Shown: one piece after another, positions 1 through 7,817 of the stretch
Numbering within the stretch: the first letter of the stretch is position 1
Layout of the letters: every line of letters starts with the position of its first letter
NCBI GenBank assembly: GCA_910584915.1
Contig: CAJUDM010000021.1
Coordinates: 1-64,000 of the forward strand
DNA from: an uncultured Lachnospiraceae bacterium
GTDB taxonomy: Bacteria > Bacillota > Clostridia > Lachnospirales > Lachnospiraceae
Length of the DNA stretch: 64,000 nt
Direction: 5' to 3'
Program-made: the position numbers and the translations under genes
Notes under the pieces: model-generated
The model's input: the letters and a program-made list of their open reading frames with translations, nothing else
The model's database searches: none
What the model was told of the DNA's origin: nothing

Positions 1-109
1 AAAATTAAAATTTTCAATCGCGAGATTTGTGTCTGCGCGTTGCTTGCCACAAACTTGTAAGCCATAATATGGCTTTGTGCGATAAAGCAGCGCTAGAAAG
101 GAGAAAAAT

Positions 110-913
110 ATGAGCGATTTTACAAAGAAATTTTCACTGGAGGGAAAGGTTGCGCTGATCACGGGAGCATCCTACGGGATCGGTTTCGCGATCGCCTGCG
201 CTTACGCTGAGGCGGGGGCAACGATTGTGTTTAACGATATAAAGCAGGAACTGGTGGACAAGGGATCAGCCTCCTATGAGGAGAAGGGGATCAAAGCCCA
301 CGGCTATGTCTGCGATGTGACAGATGAAGAGCAGGTGCAGGCGATGACGGCACAGATAGAGAGGGAAGTGGGTGTGATCGATATCCTTGTCAACAATGCG
401 GGAATCATCAAGCGCATACCGATGTGTGAGATGAGCGCGGAACAGTTCCGCCAGGTTGTGGATGTGGATCTGAACGCACCGTTTATCGTCTCCAAGGCAG
501 TCATTCCCGGAATGATCAAAAAGGGACACGGGAAGATCATCAACATCTGTTCCATGATGAGCGAGCTTGGCAGGGAGACGGTTTCCGCCTATGCGGCGGC
601 GAAGGGCGGACTGAAGATGCTGACCCGGAATATCGCCTCTGAGTACGGTGAATTCAACATCCAGTGCAACGGCATCGGACCGGGCTATATCGCGACGCCC
701 CAGACAGCGCCGCTCAGAGAAAAGCAGCCGGACGGTTCCAGGCATCCTTTCGACCAGTTTATCATAGCGAAGACGCCGGCGGCGCGCTGGGGTGTCACGG
801 AGGATCTGCAGGGACCGGCGGTGTTCCTCGCTTCGGAGGCATCTGATTTTGTGAACGGGCATGTCCTGTATGTGGACGGCGGGATTCTGGCGTACATCGG
901 AAAGCAGCCCTGA
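110..913 (+). CDS. SDR-family gluconate 5-dehydrogenase-like oxidoreductase
   Basis: A 267-residue classical short-chain dehydrogenase/reductase. The Rossmann glycine motif (TGASYGIG, about residue 19), the NNAG motif, and the catalytic Ser with YxxxK (SAYAAAKGG) are all visible, and the C-terminus VNGHVLYVDGGILAYIG is typical of the gluconate 5-dehydrogenase/KduD subgroup. The family interconverts gluconate and 5-ketogluconate, or related ketouronates, with NAD(P)H in the cytoplasm. The start is fixed by AAAGGAG eight bases upstream of ATG. It is followed at 42 bp by a discoidin-like protein, a pairing consistent with sugar-acid catabolism. Substrate is inferred; the SDR assignment is secure. 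Confidence 0.85.
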   Translation: MSDFTKKFSLEGKVALITGASYGIGFAIACAYAEAGATIVFNDIKQELVDKGSASYEEKGIKAHGYVCDVTDEEQVQAMTAQIEREVGVIDILVNNAGIIKRIPMCEMSAEQFRQVVDVDLNAPFIVSKAVIPGMIKKGHGKIINICSMMSELGRETVSAYAAAKGGLKMLTRNIASEYGEFNIQCNGIGPGYIATPQTAPLREKQPDGSRHPFDQFIIAKTPAARWGVTEDLQGPAVFLASEASDFVNGHVLYVDGGILAYIGKQP

Positions 914-955
914 CGGTATGGAATACGACAATGATAATACGAGGTGAAGCGGAAT

Positions 956-1750
956 ATGGCGGTGTTAGCGCTGAAAGTGTTAGATAAAAACGGAAAAACG
1001 ATATGTGTGAGCAGAGGGGAGGATTTTGTCAGCCTTGTCTGCACGGCGCAGTATCAGGAGGGGGACAGGATCGTTCTGGAAACCTCCGAAAAGAATATTT
1101 ATGTAATGCTGCAGATGGACGACGCGATGGGAATCGCTTTCTGCTATATAACGGGCAACGTGTCTTTTGCGATTCCCTTCGGTGAGAAACGGATCAGCTA
1201 TTCTCCGAAGGCTTTTTATGGGAACAGGCATTATCTGTGCGCGAGGACGGCGCGGGAGGACGAGATAAGGGCGTACCGGAATCTGGCGCTCAATGTATAT
1301 GATCAGCACGGGGATACGGGCTGTTACCCTCACGCCACGGCGAATGTGGAGACCCGGGGAGAATCTGTGTTTGCGGCGCGCAATGCGATAGACGGCGTGT
1401 GCGAGAACCGCTCCCACGGAGAGTGGCCCTACGAGTCCTGGGGGATCAATATGCAGGATGATGCGGAGATGACGCTCGACTTCGGGCGGACGGTGGAGGC
1501 GGAGAAGATCGTGCTTTATACCCGCTCCGATTTCCCGCACGACAACTGGTGGCGGCAGGTGAAGGTCACTTTTTCCGACGGCAGTGAGACTGTCTGGGAT
1601 CTGGAGAAGAGCGCGCTTCCCCATGTGTTGGAATTTGAGAAGAAAAAGATAAACTCGCTGAGGCTCTCCGATCTGATCAAAGCGGACGACCCTTCGCCGT
1701 TCCCGGCGCTGAGCCAGATCGAGGTGTACGGGTATAATTGCCGGGGATGA
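956..1750 (+). CDS. discoidin-like (F5/8 type C) carbohydrate-binding protein
   Basis: About 264 residues, without a signal peptide or membrane segment. The second half (NAIDG, then ESWGINMQDDAEMTLDFG, then ending SQIEVYGY) has the layout of an F5/8 type C/discoidin jelly-roll fold, which usually binds sugars. The N-terminal half is a second beta-rich domain. I chose ATG 956 over the in-frame GTG 944 because GAGGTG lies at a good distance from 956. It probably belongs to the same transcript as the upstream dehydrogenase and serves a sugar-acid pathway. Its precise role is unknown; the lack of an export signal is odd for a carbohydrate-binding module. Confidence 0.6.
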   Translation: MAVLALKVLDKNGKTICVSRGEDFVSLVCTAQYQEGDRIVLETSEKNIYVMLQMDDAMGIAFCYITGNVSFAIPFGEKRISYSPKAFYGNRHYLCARTAREDEIRAYRNLALNVYDQHGDTGCYPHATANVETRGESVFAARNAIDGVCENRSHGEWPYESWGINMQDDAEMTLDFGRTVEAEKIVLYTRSDFPHDNWWRQVKVTFSDGSETVWDLEKSALPHVLEFEKKKINSLRLSDLIKADDPSPFPALSQIEVYGYNCRG

Positions 1751-1818
1751 GCTTTCGACCATAAATTCTTTCAGGGGGCTTATAAAAAAAGTGCTTATAA
1801 AAAAAGTAAAAATAATCA

Positions 1819-1847
1819 TTGACAAAAACAAAAGACGGGCATATCAT
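1819..1847 (+). promoter_or_regulatory. sigma-A-type promoter of the hairpin RNA
   Basis: TTGACA (1819-1824), a 17-base spacer and TATCAT (1842-1847) form a near-consensus housekeeping promoter. Transcription would start near 1854, directly ahead of the first hairpin. Confidence 0.7.
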
Positions 1848-1865
1848 GTATAAATAAGTTGGACG

Positions 1866-2139
1866 AAGGTGTTCGGCACAGATGTGCGGACACCTTTTTA
1901 TATGCGCAGGGGCGCACAGGGGAATATGCTGCTTATGCAGCGTGCGCCCCGCGCGCGAGTAGTGGAGAAGAGCATTCCCCTACTCAAACGCAGACCCGCA
2001 CAGAGGAAGTATACCGCATGTGCGGTGTGCGGGTCGCGCGGCGAGCAGGGGAAGATAAATCTTCCCTGCTCGATTGTATTTACCTGTTTCACAGGACTAA
2101 ACAAAGACGTTTGCTTTCAGGGCAGGCGTCTTTTTTTGT
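1866..2139 (+). ncRNA. candidate structured RNA made of consecutive hairpins
   Basis: Seven stem-loops follow each other almost without a gap: 1866-1896 (AAGGTGT/ACACCTT, followed by T's), 1909-1950 (nine-pair outer stem GGGGCGCAC/GTGCGCCCC with an inner GCTGC/GCAGC), 1957-1985, 1993-2035 (ten-pair GACCCGCACA/TGTGCGGGTC), 2042-2072 (long stem with one bulge), 2083-2095 (CCTGT/ACAGG) and 2101-2139 (ACAAAGACG paired into CGTCTTTTTTTGT, a terminator). A consensus promoter lies just upstream. I recognise no known RNA family. The open frames crossing it (1859 and 1869 onward) lack ribosome sites and look fortuitous. Seen: hairpins, promoter, terminator; inferred: that it is one RNA of about 280 bases. 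Confidence 0.5.
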
Positions 2140-2173
2140 GAAGGTCCGCATGAGGGAGTTTAGGGAAAGGGGA

Positions 2174-2269
2174 ATGAGTATGGATCCGGTGATTGGATTG
2201 ATTCCTTTGTATGATGATGAAAAAGAAAGCTGCTGGACGTCTGCAGATGATGTGGTTGTAAGAGCGTAA
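2174..2269 (+). pseudogene. N-terminal remnant of a gamma-glutamyl-gamma-aminobutyrate hydrolase (peptidase C26)
   Basis: An ATG with a good ribosome site (GGGAAAGGGGA) opens a 31-codon frame starting MSMDPVIGLIPLYDDEKESC. The xPVIGxxPLYDxEKxSxW pattern is the start of PuuD-type class I glutamine amidotransferase-like hydrolases, which normally run to about 240 residues with MLPGYM after this point. Here the similarity stops after Trp and the frame ends ten codons later, so only the 5' end survives. It sits directly upstream of the ATP-grasp operon, where a gamma-glutamyl hydrolase would fit functionally. Identification rests on about twenty residues. Confidence 0.5.
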
Positions 2270-2307
2270 AGCTTTTGATAAATAAAGTGCAATGAGAGGA
2301 GAAAAAT

Positions 2308-3627
2308 ATGTATGATCTGGAACTGCTCGAGAATACGGATGTAGTGAACGAACTGCTGGCGAGGTACGGCGTAAAATTCGGTATTTACAAGAATAATGTG
2401 TTTAAGGAACAACTGTTTCCTTTTGACGCCATACCCAGGATCATCGAAAAGCGGGAGTTCGATGAGCTGGAGAAGGGATTGAAGCAGAGGGTTCTGGCGT
2501 TAAATCTGTTTTTAAAAGATATTTATGACGGGAAAAAGATCGTGAAGGATAAGGTGATACCGGAGGATTTTATTTTTGCTTCCGGCGGTTATATGGCGGA
2601 GTGCGAGGGCGTGAAGCCGCCCAGAGGCATCTATTCCCACATATCCGGTATCGATCTGGTGCAGGGCAAGGACGGAAGCTGGTATGTGCTGGAGGATAAT
2701 CTGCGGGTGCCCTCCGGCGCCTCCTATCCGATGATCGCCAGGGAACTGTGCAGGCGGAGCAGTCCGAAGACTTTCCAGCATGTGAAGATGGAGGACAACA
2801 GGAATTATGCGAAGCTTTTGCGGCGCACCATGGATTATGTGAACGTGGAGGGGCATACGGTCATCCTGACGCCCGGAAGATATAACGCGGCTTATTTTGA
2901 GCATTCCTATCTGGCGGAGAAGACGGGGGCGCATCTGGTGAACGGTTCGGAACTGGTGGTGGAGGATGATAAGCTGTACTATATAAACTATAACGGCAGC
3001 AGGGAGAGAGTGGGAGCCGTGTATCGGAGGATCTCGGATGAGTTTCTGGATCCGATGAATTTCAATCCCGAGTCCCTGATCGGTATTCCGCATATCTACG
3101 ATGTGTTCCGCAAGGGGAATGTGGCGCTTCTCAATGCGCCGGGCAACGGTGTCGCGGACGACAAGGGGATCTATTACTTTGTGCCGAAGATGGTGAAGTA
3201 TTATCTGGGCGAGGAACCGATCTTACATAACGCGCCCACCTATCTGCCGTTCTATGAGGAGGATATGCGGTATGTGCTGGAGCACTTTGATTCTCTGGTG
3301 TTGAAGGATGTGGCGGAGGCGGGCGGCTACGGCGTTGTGTTCGGGAGCGGCATGAGCAGGAAGGAGAAGGAGGATTTTATCGAACTGCTCAAAAGGGAGC
3401 CGAGAAGGTTTATCGCCCAGGAGGTCATCGATTTTCAGGATATCGATATCGTGGAGAAAGGCGGGGTGGTTCCCAGAAAGGCGGATCTGCGCGCGTTTGT
3501 GCTGATGGCGGATGAGCCGCTTGTGTGGAAGAGCGGGTTGACGAGATTTTCCCGGAACCCGGATTCCTTTATCGTCAATTCATCGCAGGGAGGAGGTTTT
3601 AAGGATACATGGGTATTATATCAGTAG
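2308..3627 (+). CDS. circularly permuted ATP-grasp type 2 protein (DUF404/DUF407)
   Basis: A 439-residue protein with the hallmark WYVLEDNLRVPSGASYPM segment (about residues 129-146), LKDVAEAGGYGVVFG, and a C-terminal PRKADLRAFVL...SQGGGFKDTWV block. The family is known as circularly permuted ATP-grasp enzymes, predicted to form amide or peptide bonds with ATP, and commonly encoded beside alpha-E and transglutaminase proteins. AGAGG lies upstream of the ATG. The 3' end overlaps the next gene by 19 bases, indicating translational coupling. The substrate is unknown; peptide or amino-acid ligation is an inference from the fold. Confidence 0.85.
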   Translation: MYDLELLENTDVVNELLARYGVKFGIYKNNVFKEQLFPFDAIPRIIEKREFDELEKGLKQRVLALNLFLKDIYDGKKIVKDKVIPEDFIFASGGYMAECEGVKPPRGIYSHISGIDLVQGKDGSWYVLEDNLRVPSGASYPMIARELCRRSSPKTFQHVKMEDNRNYAKLLRRTMDYVNVEGHTVILTPGRYNAAYFEHSYLAEKTGAHLVNGSELVVEDDKLYYINYNGSRERVGAVYRRISDEFLDPMNFNPESLIGIPHIYDVFRKGNVALLNAPGNGVADDKGIYYFVPKMVKYYLGEEPILHNAPTYLPFYEEDMRYVLEHFDSLVLKDVAEAGGYGVVFGSGMSRKEKEDFIELLKREPRRFIAQEVIDFQDIDIVEKGGVVPRKADLRAFVLMADEPLVWKSGLTRFSRNPDSFIVNSSQGGGFKDTWVLYQ

Positions 3628-4283
3628 AACAGACAAACCGGTTATTCTGGCTGGGCAGGTATTCGGAGCGGGTGTACACCACGCTGAAGTTATACTTTGG
3701 CAGTTTTGACAGCATGATCGACAAGGCGTCGTACGATTACAGGGATTTCTGCAGGATGGTCGATATCCCCGATATCTACGGTTCCAGAGAAGAGTTTAAG
3801 AGAAGTTATCCTTTTGAGGAGAGCAATCCGGATTCCATTCTGAGCAATCTGAACAGAGCTTACGATAATGCCGTGGTTCTCAGGGAGGAGATCGGTTCGG
3901 AGACGCTTTCCTACATACAGCTTGCGCTCTATGCGATGCAGAAGGCAAAAAAGAGCAGCGCTCCGCTCGTGGAGATGCAGAAAGTCATGGACAACATTCT
4001 GGCATTCTGGGGTGTCGCCGACGACAGCATCGATTCCGAGCAGGTGCGGAATATCATCAAGGCGGGCAAGCGGATCGAGAGGATCGATCTGTACGCAAGG
4101 CTGGGGATCGGCAGACGGGAGTTAGTCAGGGAGGTGAACAGGCTGATCCCGCGGGTGCGGACAAGCGGCATGGCGTACGAGGAGGAAAAGCTCGGTCTTT
4201 TAAAAGAACTTGTGGAAGCCCCTGAAATCGATTATTATGGGATTGTATCTGAAGTGGAATCGATTTTGCAGGAAACGGTGTGA
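3609..4283 (+). CDS. alpha-E domain protein (DUF403)
   Basis: A 224-residue all-helical protein starting MGIISVEQTNRLFWLGRYSE, the standard N-terminal motif of alpha-E domain proteins; SERVYTTLKL and GKRIERIDLYARL match the repeated conserved Arg/Glu helices. At 224 residues it is shorter than the roughly 300 usual for the family. The family has no proven activity but nearly always accompanies the circularly permuted ATP-grasp protein, as it does here with overlapping frames. GGAGGAGG inside the preceding gene serves as its ribosome site. Likely a partner or substrate carrier of the ligase; that role is inferred. Confidence 0.8.
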   Translation: MGIISVEQTNRLFWLGRYSERVYTTLKLYFGSFDSMIDKASYDYRDFCRMVDIPDIYGSREEFKRSYPFEESNPDSILSNLNRAYDNAVVLREEIGSETLSYIQLALYAMQKAKKSSAPLVEMQKVMDNILAFWGVADDSIDSEQVRNIIKAGKRIERIDLYARLGIGRRELVREVNRLIPRVRTSGMAYEEEKLGLLKELVEAPEIDYYGIVSEVESILQETV

Positions 4284-4311
4284 GACGCTTCCTGTACAGA
4301 GGAGCGTGAGC

Positions 4312-5106
4312 GTGAAAACGTTATATTTTGACTATGATATGCAGATCAGATATGCGGAACCGGTGGGAAGGTGCCATTTTACGATCAGGTGTGTTCCGCC
4401 GAGGACAAGCCGTCAGTGTCCGGAGGAGTTCAGGATAGAGATCGAACCTGCCGTGCATTCGGAGCAGGGGGAGGATTCCTTTGGAAACCGTCTGCTGTTT
4501 GGCAGAGTGGATGAGCCGCACCGGCTGTTCTCCCTCCATGCGGAGGGAAGGGTGTCTGCGGGGATGGCGGAGTATGAGGAGGCGGAGCGGGAGGAGAGAA
4601 CCGGGATGTACCGTTATCCTTATAGGCTTACAGTACCCGGCGATAAGCTGAAGGCATATTTCAGGCAGATAGAGACAAAGTGCGGCAGAGACGCCCGGCA
4701 GCGGGGGATAGTCCTGATGAACAGATTGTATCAGGACTTTTCTTATGAGAAGAATGTGACAGGTGTGGGTACTTCGGCGGAGGAGGCGTTTGGCGGCGGC
4801 AGAGGCGTCTGTCAGGATTATGCGCATATTATGATTGCCCTTTGCCGGATGGCGGGGATCCCGGCGAGGTATGTGACCGGCATGCTGGTCGGGGAGGGCA
4901 GCAGTCATGCCTGGGTGGAAGTCCTCTCGGTGGGAAAATGGTATGGGTTGGATCCCACCAACAATCTTATTGTCGGGGAGGAGCATATCAAGATAGGAAC
5001 CGGGAGGGATGCTTCGGACTGCCCCATCAACAGAGGACTGTTGTTCGGCGGGGGGGAGCAGGTGCAGATTGTCAGTGTGAAGGTGAGACAGGAGAAAGAA
5101 ACGTGA
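4312..5106 (+). CDS. transglutaminase-like cysteine peptidase/transferase
   Basis: About 264 residues. The C-terminal half has the transglutaminase core: Cys in GRGVCQDYAHIMIALCRMAGIP-type context, His in SSHAWVEV and Asp in GLDPTNN, in the right order. The N-terminal half (VKTLYFDYDMQIRYAEPV) matches the beta domain common in bacterial transglutaminase N-terminal regions. GTG 4312 is preferred because AGAGGAG sits seven bases before it; an upstream ATG at 4210 lies deep in the alpha-E gene. The stop overlaps the next start (GTGA). Co-encoded ATP-grasp and alpha-E proteins suggest it hydrolyses or transfers the amide product; the substrate is unknown. Confidence 0.8.
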   Translation: MKTLYFDYDMQIRYAEPVGRCHFTIRCVPPRTSRQCPEEFRIEIEPAVHSEQGEDSFGNRLLFGRVDEPHRLFSLHAEGRVSAGMAEYEEAEREERTGMYRYPYRLTVPGDKLKAYFRQIETKCGRDARQRGIVLMNRLYQDFSYEKNVTGVGTSAEEAFGGGRGVCQDYAHIMIALCRMAGIPARYVTGMLVGEGSSHAWVEVLSVGKWYGLDPTNNLIVGEEHIKIGTGRDASDCPINRGLLFGGGEQVQIVSVKVRQEKET

Positions 5107-6050
5107 TAAAAACGATAGCTTCGGTAAAGCTGCCGGTGGACGAGGTGCTGGAAATTCGGAAAAACCGCATTTCCCCAGCGCATCCCACCGGCAGGGAAAA
5201 AAGAATCAGTATTGTGACCGGTATTCATGGGGATGAACTGGAGGGACAGTATGTCTGTTTTGAGGTGATCAGAAGGATCCGGGCGGAGGCGGATAAGCTT
5301 TCGGGTATTGTGGATATCTATCCGGCGATGAATCCTCTTGGCATTGATTCCATCACCCGGGGGATCCCGGCTTTTGATCTGGATATGAACCGGCTGTTTC
5401 CGGGAAACAGGGAGGGGGATATGACGGAGTATCTGGCGGATCAGATCATCCGGGATCTGGCGGGCTCGGATGTCTGCATCGATATCCATGCCAGCAATAT
5501 TTATCTGACCGAAATTCCGCAGATCCGTATCAATGAGCTGCACCGGGAGAGGCTTATACCGCTGGCGGAGAAGATGAATGTGGATCTGATCTGGGTGCAC
5601 GGCGCCAACACGGTGCTGGAATCCACGCTCGCCCACAGCTTAAACAGTATCGGAACGCCGACATTGGTGGTGGAGATGGGGGTAGGCATGCGGATCACGA
5701 AGGAATACTGTATGCAGCTTGCGAACGGCATCATGCATCTGATGCAGGAGATGGGGATCTGGCAGGGAGAGACGAAGACGCCGGTGAAACCTATTATTTC
5801 GGAACTGCCGGAGGATGTGAGTTATTTAAACGCTGCGGTGGCGGGAATTTTTGTGCCGGCGGCAAGACACTGGGAGAAGCTGAAAAAGGGAGAGCTGATC
5901 GGGCGTATCATCGATCCCCTTCAGGGGGAAGTGTTAAATGAGGTCTGCTCGCCGGTGGATGGCTATCTGTTTACGATCAGAGAATACCCGGTGGTGGATG
6001 CGGGATCTCTGTTGGGCAGACTTCTGCGGGAGGAATGCGTTTCCCGCTGA
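5103..6050 (+). CDS. succinylglutamate desuccinylase/aspartoacylase-family zinc amidase
   Basis: A 315-residue M14-like protein of the AstE/AspA family. The zinc ligands are visible as His42 and Glu45 (GIHGDELEG) and His129 (CIDIHAS); the substrate Arg is in DLDMNRLFPG and the catalytic Glu is Glu191 (LVVEMG). A C-terminal beta domain (CSPVDGYLFTIREYPVVDAG) follows. Family members release an acyl group from an amino acid. GTG 5103 overlaps the previous stop by four bases and has GGAG eight bases upstream, so it is co-translated with the transglutaminase gene. A longer upstream frame to 4842 is only read-through of that gene. Confidence 0.83.
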   Translation: MIKTIASVKLPVDEVLEIRKNRISPAHPTGREKRISIVTGIHGDELEGQYVCFEVIRRIRAEADKLSGIVDIYPAMNPLGIDSITRGIPAFDLDMNRLFPGNREGDMTEYLADQIIRDLAGSDVCIDIHASNIYLTEIPQIRINELHRERLIPLAEKMNVDLIWVHGANTVLESTLAHSLNSIGTPTLVVEMGVGMRITKEYCMQLANGIMHLMQEMGIWQGETKTPVKPIISELPEDVSYLNAAVAGIFVPAARHWEKLKKGELIGRIIDPLQGEVLNEVCSPVDGYLFTIREYPVVDAGSLLGRLLREECVSR

Positions 6051-6195
6051 AACTGCGGGCAGTTCTGAGGATCATGTGGAGTTATACGAAAGAATTTTGT
6101 TTTTGCAGTCAATGAAGAGGATGAACATGGAATATACCTGAATTATTGTTTCATTATGTAAAAGAAAGAACTTACTGCGTATAAAGGGCGGAAGA

Positions 6196-7134
6196 ATGAA
6201 AAAGACGATCGTATATGAGATAAAAGCTATTTACAGGGATGACCTGCGGATCACGGGGTATGAATTCGGGCAGGGGGAAAAATCTGTCTGCATCGTGGGC
6301 AGCATGAGAGGAAACGAGGTGCAGCAGCTCTATGTCTGTTCTCAGCTTGTTAAGCGGTTTAAGAAGCTGGAGGAGGAGGGAAGCATCAGGCAGGGACATA
6401 AGATCCTGGTCATTCCGTCGGTGAATCCCTATTCCATGAATATAAAAAAGCGTTTCTGGCCCACGGACAATACGGATATCAATCGGATGTTTCCGGGGTA
6501 TGACCTGGGAGAGACGACGCAGAGGATCGCTGCGGGATTGTTTGAGGAGATAAAGGATTTTACCTACGGGATGCAGTTCACTTCTTTTTATATGCCGGGA
6601 AGATTTACACCCCACATCAGAATGATGAAGGCGGGCTATGAGAATGTGGAACTGGCAAAACAATTTGGGATGCCCTATGTGGTGCTCAGGAATACAAGAC
6701 CCTATGACACGACTACGCTGAATTACAACTGGCAGGTCTGGGAGGCGAATGCGTTCAGCATCTACACTACTTCCACGGAGCAGATAGACAAGGAGAGCGC
6801 GGCGCAGGCAGTGAGGGCTGTGCTGAATTTTCTGAGTAAGGAGGGCGTGGTGGAATACAGCGGCCATGAGGGGTATATTTCCCTTGTGGTGGAGGATACG
6901 GACATGGTTTCGGTCAGGACAAAGACTGCGGGGATCTTTGAGAGCGTGGTAAGTGTCGGTGAAGAGATCGGAAAGGGACAGGTTCTGGCGCAGGTGCTGG
7001 ATCCCTATGAGGGGGAGGTGCTGCAGGAACTCTGTTCGCCGGTGGATGGCCTTGTGTTTTTTGCCCATGACGAGCCGCTGACCTATGCGAATACGGCAGT
7101 GTTTAAACTGATCTGCCATGAAAGGGATACGTAG
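6196..7134 (+). CDS. aspartoacylase-family pseudoenzyme, paralogue of the preceding gene
   Basis: A 312-residue paralogue of the gene at 5103 with the same domain order and the same C-terminal CSPVDGLVFF module. The active site is lost: the first zinc His is Arg38 (GSMRGNE), the third zinc ligand position carries Phe128 (GMQFTS in place of IDIHAS), and the catalytic Glu position reads Thr (SIYTTS in place of LVVEMG). Glu41 and the NR of DINRMFPG remain. The intact frame and retained fold suggest a structural or regulatory partner rather than a decaying gene. A 145-bp gap separates it from its paralogue. No catalytic role should be assumed. Confidence 0.75.
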   Translation: MKKTIVYEIKAIYRDDLRITGYEFGQGEKSVCIVGSMRGNEVQQLYVCSQLVKRFKKLEEEGSIRQGHKILVIPSVNPYSMNIKKRFWPTDNTDINRMFPGYDLGETTQRIAAGLFEEIKDFTYGMQFTSFYMPGRFTPHIRMMKAGYENVELAKQFGMPYVVLRNTRPYDTTTLNYNWQVWEANAFSIYTTSTEQIDKESAAQAVRAVLNFLSKEGVVEYSGHEGYISLVVEDTDMVSVRTKTAGIFESVVSVGEEIGKGQVLAQVLDPYEGEVLQELCSPVDGLVFFAHDEPLTYANTAVFKLICHERDT

Positions 7135-7140
7135 AAGAAA

Positions 7141-7172
7141 GTAACAGTTTAGCCGAATGGTTGAACTGTTAC
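7141..7172 (+). repeat. REP-like hairpin
   Basis: A 14-pair stem (GTAACAGTTTAGCC / GGTTGAACTGTTAC, wobble pairs included) with loop GAAT, four bases after the last gene of the ATP-grasp operon. No T-run follows, so it is not a classic terminator. Related arms occur at 7654-7671, 7803-7817 and 45815-45832, which suggests a dispersed short element. Confidence 0.6.
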
Positions 7173-7201
7173 AGAAGAAAAGAGAAGACGACAAAAAAAT
7201 C

Positions 7202-7230
7202 TTGACAGAGGCGGAAACAGGTGGTAATAT
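7202..7230 (+). promoter_or_regulatory. trp operon promoter
   Basis: TTGACA (7202-7207), 17-base spacer, TAATAT (7225-7230). It lies just before the T-box leader, so transcription would begin near 7237. Confidence 0.75.
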
Positions 7231-7239
7231 GGTTAAAGA

Positions 7240-7651
7240 TAATTCAATACATTAAACCGTTGAAGCGGAGATAACGGCAGTTATGCCTTTACAGAGAGTC
7301 CGGGGTGCTGAGATCCGGGCGGGTTACCGGGGTTAGAGGAGATGGAGAAAGAAGCTTGGCTGGTGATCCTTATGAGAAACAGGTTGTCAAATGGACCGCG
7401 GAGGGTGCAGTCAAATGTGGAAAGTGAATTCTTCACTTAGTGATGAATTCATCTGGCGGAAAATCCGCCTCACAGAGTATTCTGCAACGTGTGGGCATAC
7501 GTCAGTTGCCGGGGATATGTTGGTATCCCGCTAAGCGCACGGGTTATTCCCGTGAATTCAGGGTGGCACCGCGGGTAGTGTCGTACCGTTACTGTATGTG
7601 TACGTTATTCGTCCCTGACAGATGGAGAGCATCTGTCAGGGGCGTTTTTTT
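7240..7651 (+). promoter_or_regulatory. T-box leader, tRNA-Trp responsive (inferred)
   Basis: The conserved T-box AGGGTGGCACCGCG lies at 7560-7573 and is followed by a strong terminator (7613-7651). The upstream 300 bases contain stem I elements such as ACAGAGAG...GGTGCTGAGA. T-box leaders bind uncharged tRNA; the TGGC in the T-box pairs with a tRNA ending GCCA, agreeing with the G discriminator of tRNA-Trp. Several TGG triplets lie in the stem I region, but I could not assign the specifier loop with certainty. Control of trpEGDCFBA downstream supports tryptophan starvation as the signal. Confidence 0.88.
7613..7651 (+). terminator. T-box regulated intrinsic terminator
   Basis: CCCTGACAGATG (7613-7624) pairs perfectly with CATCTGTCAGGG (7630-7641), followed by seven T's. 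It should form when tRNA-Trp is charged and stop transcription before trpE. Confidence 0.9.
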
Positions 7652-7653
7652 GT

Positions 7654-7817
7654 GCAACAGTTCAGCCATCCTCGGTAGGATGAGTGAATCATGTTTACAT
7701 GAATGAGCGCATCTTACCGAGGATGAGCGGAGCGCCTGTTTATGAGTAAAGTCAGCTGCGTCAGCAGCGGAAAAGCACCGCAGGTGCCTTTGCGAATGGC
7801 GCGGGCTGAACTGTCGC
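7654..7817 (+). repeat. composite hairpin element between T-box terminator and trpE
   Basis: GCAACAGTTCAGCC (from 7654) can pair with GGCTGAACTGTCGC (ending 7817). Inside are further hairpins: CATCCTCGGTAGGATG with CATCTTACCGAGGATG (7668-7724), GCTGC/GCAGC (about 7755-7768) and GCACC/GGTGC (about 7775-7787). The outer arms match the hairpin at 7141-7172. It fills most of the 223 bases between the terminator and trpE and holds no gene. Confidence 0.5.

Noticed and set aside
1859..2173. Open frames of 90 and 136 codons over the hairpin region
   Set aside because: No ribosome site, no recognisable protein sequence and dense inverted repeats; only the last 31 codons of one frame (from 2174) resemble a protein.
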